Shown here: positions 61,741-64,000 of the stretch, one piece after another
How positions within the stretch are numbered: the first letter of the stretch is position 1
Layout of the letters: every line of letters begins with the position of its first letter
Assembly (NCBI RefSeq): GCF_013694245.2
Contig: NZ_CP059322.2
Coordinates: forward strand, 1,422,001 to 1,486,000
DNA from: Micromonospora ferruginea
GTDB taxonomy: Bacteria; Actinomycetota; Actinomycetes; Mycobacteriales; Micromonosporaceae
Length of the DNA stretch: 64,000 nt
Reading direction: 5' to 3'
The notes under the pieces: generated by a model
What the model was told of the DNA's origin: nothing
Databases searched by the model: none
The model's input: the letters and a program-made list of their open reading frames with translations, nothing else
Position numbers and translations under genes: made by a program

Positions 61741-62891
61741 GGCAGCCACGCCTCCAGCCGGTACTCGCCACCCCGCGCGCCGTGGCTCACCCGGCCACCG
61801 GCCAGCGCCACCCGCTCGCCGATGCCGACGAGCCCCATCCCGCCGGGGCGGTCGGCCGACCCGCCCGTACCCGAGGACGGGTTGACCACGACGACGCGCA
61901 GCCCGTCGCCGGGCCCGCCGGCCAGCCGGATCGCCGCGCTGGCGTCGCTGCCGTGCCTGCGGGCGTTGGTCAGCGCCTCCTGCGCGATCCGGTAGACCGT
62001 CCGCCCCACCATCGTCGGTGGATCGTCGGCCGTCACCTCGTCGGCGAACTCGACCCGCATGCCGGCCGCGCGGGCGCTGGCCACCAGGTCCGGCACGTCG
62101 GCGAGGCCGGGCTGCGGCGGTTCCGGCCGGTTCGCGACGCCGACCACGGCCCGCAGCTCCTCCAGCGCCTCGTGCGCGCTGGAGCGGATCGCGCCGGCCG
62201 CGATCGCGATCTCGTCGGGCCGGGCGTCGGTGCGCACCTCCAGCGCGCCCGCGTGCAGGCTGATCAACGACATCCGGTGGGCCAGCACGTCGTGCATCTC
62301 CCGGGCGATCCGGGCGCGTTCGGTGAGCCGGGCCTGGTCGACGCGCAGGTGCTGCTCGGCCTGCAACCGGGCGGCGTGCGCGCGCAGCGACTCGGTGAGC
62401 CGCCGGTAGGCCCGCACGAACTGACCCCAGCCGATCGCCGCCGCGCCGGTCACCGCGCGCAGCACGACGTCCACCCAGACCGGGTACGGCGGGTCCTGCT
62501 GGAGCAGGAAGTAGACCACGCCGGTGCCGACGTGCACCGCGCCCAGCGTGAACACCAACCGGGCCCGGCGGCGGATCGCCGCGGTGAACAGCGCGACCAG
62601 GATCGGCCCGGTCGCGGTCACCGAGATCACGCCGAACGGCAGCAGCGCCGCCAGCACGGCCACCGGCCGGCGTCGCCGGAAGAGCAGCGGCACGGCGCAG
62701 AGCAGGCCGATCAGCACGTCGACCGGCCACGGGATCGCCGCGCCGGCCGCGGTGGCGTCCCCGATCCGCAGCATCGTCAGGCCGTACCCCAGCGCCACGG
62801 TGACCGCCACGGCGTCGGCGAGTCGGTGGCGCGCGACCGCCCGGTCGCTCGTCGGGTCCGGCACGAGCAGGGCGAACAGCGCGGCGGCCAT
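61728..62891 (-). CDS. DesK/NarX-type sensor histidine kinase
   Basis: A 387-aa membrane kinase. It has four to six N-terminal helices without a sizeable outside domain, a HisKA_3 box in IAREMHDVLAHRMSLISLHAGALEV, and HATPase_c in TNARRHGSDASAAIRLAG and GGMGLVGIGERVALAGGRVSHGARGG. Start is ATG 62889-62891. It pairs with the downstream regulator. A CTAC-CAAA-GTAG inverted repeat sits in the divergent gap toward 63028. Confidence 0.93.
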   Translation of the reverse strand: MAAALFALLVPDPTSDRAVARHRLADAVAVTVALGYGLTMLRIGDATAAGAAIPWPVDVLIGLLCAVPLLFRRRRPVAVLAALLPFGVISVTATGPILVALFTAAIRRRARLVFTLGAVHVGTGVVYFLLQQDPPYPVWVDVVLRAVTGAAAIGWGQFVRAYRRLTESLRAHAARLQAEQHLRVDQARLTERARIAREMHDVLAHRMSLISLHAGALEVRTDARPDEIAIAAGAIRSSAHEALEELRAVVGVANRPEPPQPGLADVPDLVASARAAGMRVEFADEVTADDPPTMVGRTVYRIAQEALTNARRHGSDASAAIRLAGGPGDGLRVVVVNPSSGTGGSADRPGGMGLVGIGERVALAGGRVSHGARGGEYRLEAWLPWQT

Positions 62892-62926
62892 GCCGGCAGC
62901 CTAGGCGGTACGCGGCGGCGCGCCAG

Positions 62927-62938
62927 CTACCAAAGTAG
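62927..62938. promoter_or_regulatory. 12-bp inverted repeat in the divergent kinase/membrane-protein gap
   Basis: CTACCAAAGTAG: 4-bp arms around CAAA, 36 bases upstream of the kinase. It is a possible response-regulator half-site pair. Confidence 0.35.
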
Positions 62939-63027
62939 GGGGACGGGCGGATCCTCCGGCCCGTGCGCCGGCGCGTGCCCCTCGGCGATCCTCGGCCGGG
63001 TCGACCTGACCACGGGAGGAACACGCG

Positions 63028-63717
63028 ATGACGAACGAGACGATCGCCGGCACGCTGCGGCGTGCGGCCGGGACCCGGGGCCGCCGGATCCTGCTGCTGG
63101 TGACGGTCGGTGCGGGTGCCCTCGCCGCGGTGGCGCTGGTGGTCGGGCTCCCGCCCGCCGAGCGCACCGCCGTCGCGTTCGGCGAGCCGGTGCACGCGTT
63201 CCTCTCCGTGCCGCTGCCGTTCGTCGGGGTGCTGCTCGCCGCCGACCTCCGGCGGGCACCCGGCGCGCGGGTGCTGCCCACGCTCGCCGGGGCGACGGTG
63301 ATCGCCGTGGCGGCGGGACTGGTCGGCGACGCGATCGTCCTCGTCGCGCTGGCCGCGTCCGGCTCCACCGCGCCGGACCCGTGGGCGCACGTCGGCGGGG
63401 TCGCGGTGGCGGGGGTCCTGGTGCAGGTGCTGGCGCAGCTCGTCGGCACCGGGCTGGGTCTGCTGGTCGCCCGGCCGGCGTGGGGCTGCCTGGCCACGAT
63501 CGTGTTGCCGCTCGGGGCGTACGCGCTGCTCACGCCGTGGGGTGCGGCCCGGGACCGGCTCACCCCGTACGGGGCGATGCGGGGAGTTCTCGCCGAGGCG
63601 CCGGACTGGGCGCGGTGGGTGAGCGCGGCGCTGTTGTGGGGCGTCGCCCTGAACGTGGTCGGCGTGGTCGTCCGGCGACGGCGCGCCCGTGCCGGCGGAC
63701 GGCCGTCCTGTCGATGA
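63028..63717 (+). CDS. multi-pass membrane protein, ABC-permease-like
   Basis: A 229-aa protein with about six helices (ILLLVTVGAGALAAVALVVGL, FLSVPLPFVGVLLAADL, TLAGATVIAVAAGLVGDAIVLVALA, VGGVAVAGVLVQVLAQLVGTGLGLLVA, GCLATIVLPLGAYALL, WVSAALLWGVALNVVGVVV). The layout resembles small ABC-2-like permeases regulated by adjacent two-component systems, but no ATPase gene is in the window. CGGGAGGAAC precedes ATG 63028. Confidence 0.65.
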   Translation: MTNETIAGTLRRAAGTRGRRILLLVTVGAGALAAVALVVGLPPAERTAVAFGEPVHAFLSVPLPFVGVLLAADLRRAPGARVLPTLAGATVIAVAAGLVGDAIVLVALAASGSTAPDPWAHVGGVAVAGVLVQVLAQLVGTGLGLLVARPAWGCLATIVLPLGAYALLTPWGAARDRLTPYGAMRGVLAEAPDWARWVSAALLWGVALNVVGVVVRRRRARAGGRPSCR

Positions 63718-64000
63718 CGGACGGTGACCGGGTTCGGGCCGCAAGGCTCGCAAACTTTGTAGGGAACTTACGAGCGGGTCCCGGGGTGAGTCAAGGTCCT
63801 CCCACTCGACGGGAGAGGGTGTCCCAAGTTCAGGGCGGTCCGGAAGGGATTCTCGCTGCTCAGCAATCATTCAAGGGGGTGACTGTTGCGCGCGGGTTTC
63901 GAAAACTTTGCCGCAAGGTATTGCAAAGACTTTCATGGATCGCGCATGGTGTTCGCTACCCGGACGGCCGTCCATCCCCCGCGCACCCTTTCGAGCACCC
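63718..64000 (+). promoter_or_regulatory. regulatory region of a gene beyond the right edge
   Basis: 283 bases without a gene. CTTTGC-N11-GCAAAG (63906-63928), itself flanked by GAAAA and ACTTTC, resembles operators of LacI-type sugar regulators. GCTCG (63746-63750) and CGAGC (63771-63775) bracket an AT-rich AAACTTTGTAGGGAACTTA. The relatively AT-rich composition suggests a long promoter region for a rightward gene. Confidence 0.4.

Overview
The window is very GC-rich, gene-dense DNA. It shows frequent GTG/TTG starts, 4-base stop/start overlaps, ECF sigma factors, DUF4913/DUF6668-type proteins and the G/C-rich GGGGCCCC...TTAAC repeats that I associate with Micromonosporaceae. The best guess is a Micromonospora-like actinomycete chromosome. 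I saw no rRNA, tRNA, CRISPR array, transposase or integrase.

Positions 1-11993 and 15087-21561 look like a biosynthetic gene cluster whose left end is cut by the window. The core operon (5964-11993) encodes a polyprenyl diphosphate synthase, a UbiA-type prenyltransferase, a squalene-hopene-cyclase-like protein without a normal DxDD motif, an FAD monooxygenase and a HisC-like aminotransferase. Around it lie two P450s, a TauD-type dioxygenase, an O-methyltransferase, two GT1 glycosyltransferases, a KAS III plus a degenerate partner, a DrrAB-like ABC exporter and an AMP-dependent acyl ligase. The likely product is a glycosylated, acylated (mero)terpenoid. A block of unrelated small genes (11995-15047) lies between the two arms.

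Positions 22143-44697 form what may be the most novel locus. It holds a LysM-like membrane protein, a large unrecognised protein, a mycosin-like S8 protein whose His and Ser catalytic residues are gone and whose frame is broken, a transglycosylase-lectin, an ECF sigma/anti-sigma pair, a thaumatin-ricin fusion, a Ser/Gln-rich protein, and a ten-gene operon for a type IV secretion-like machine. That machine has VirB2-like, VirB6/TrbL-like, VirB3-VirB4N, VirB4 and VirD4 proteins plus a GH19/SLT wall hydrolase. Seven intergenic sequences fitting TGAACC-N15/16-CGT(A/C) (one lacks the leading T) lie upstream of these transcription units, and I found none in the other gaps I read. This suggests that the sigma factor encoded inside the locus controls the whole set.

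Positions 44706-64000 are mostly ordinary accessory and housekeeping genes. They comprise an ABC transporter and a NarL/DesK-type two-component system that share a 19-bp upstream motif, a GNAT enzyme, two uncharacterised proteins sharing a domain, an aldo/keto reductase, secreted plant-polymer enzymes (a CE1 esterase with CBM2, and a GH11 xylanase with a CGAAAGTTTCG operator), a PaaX-like regulator, an ArsR-SRPBCC-DUF6069 operon with two operator sites on a probably leaderless promoter, a nucleotidyltransferase, furA-katG, and a second two-component system facing a membrane protein.
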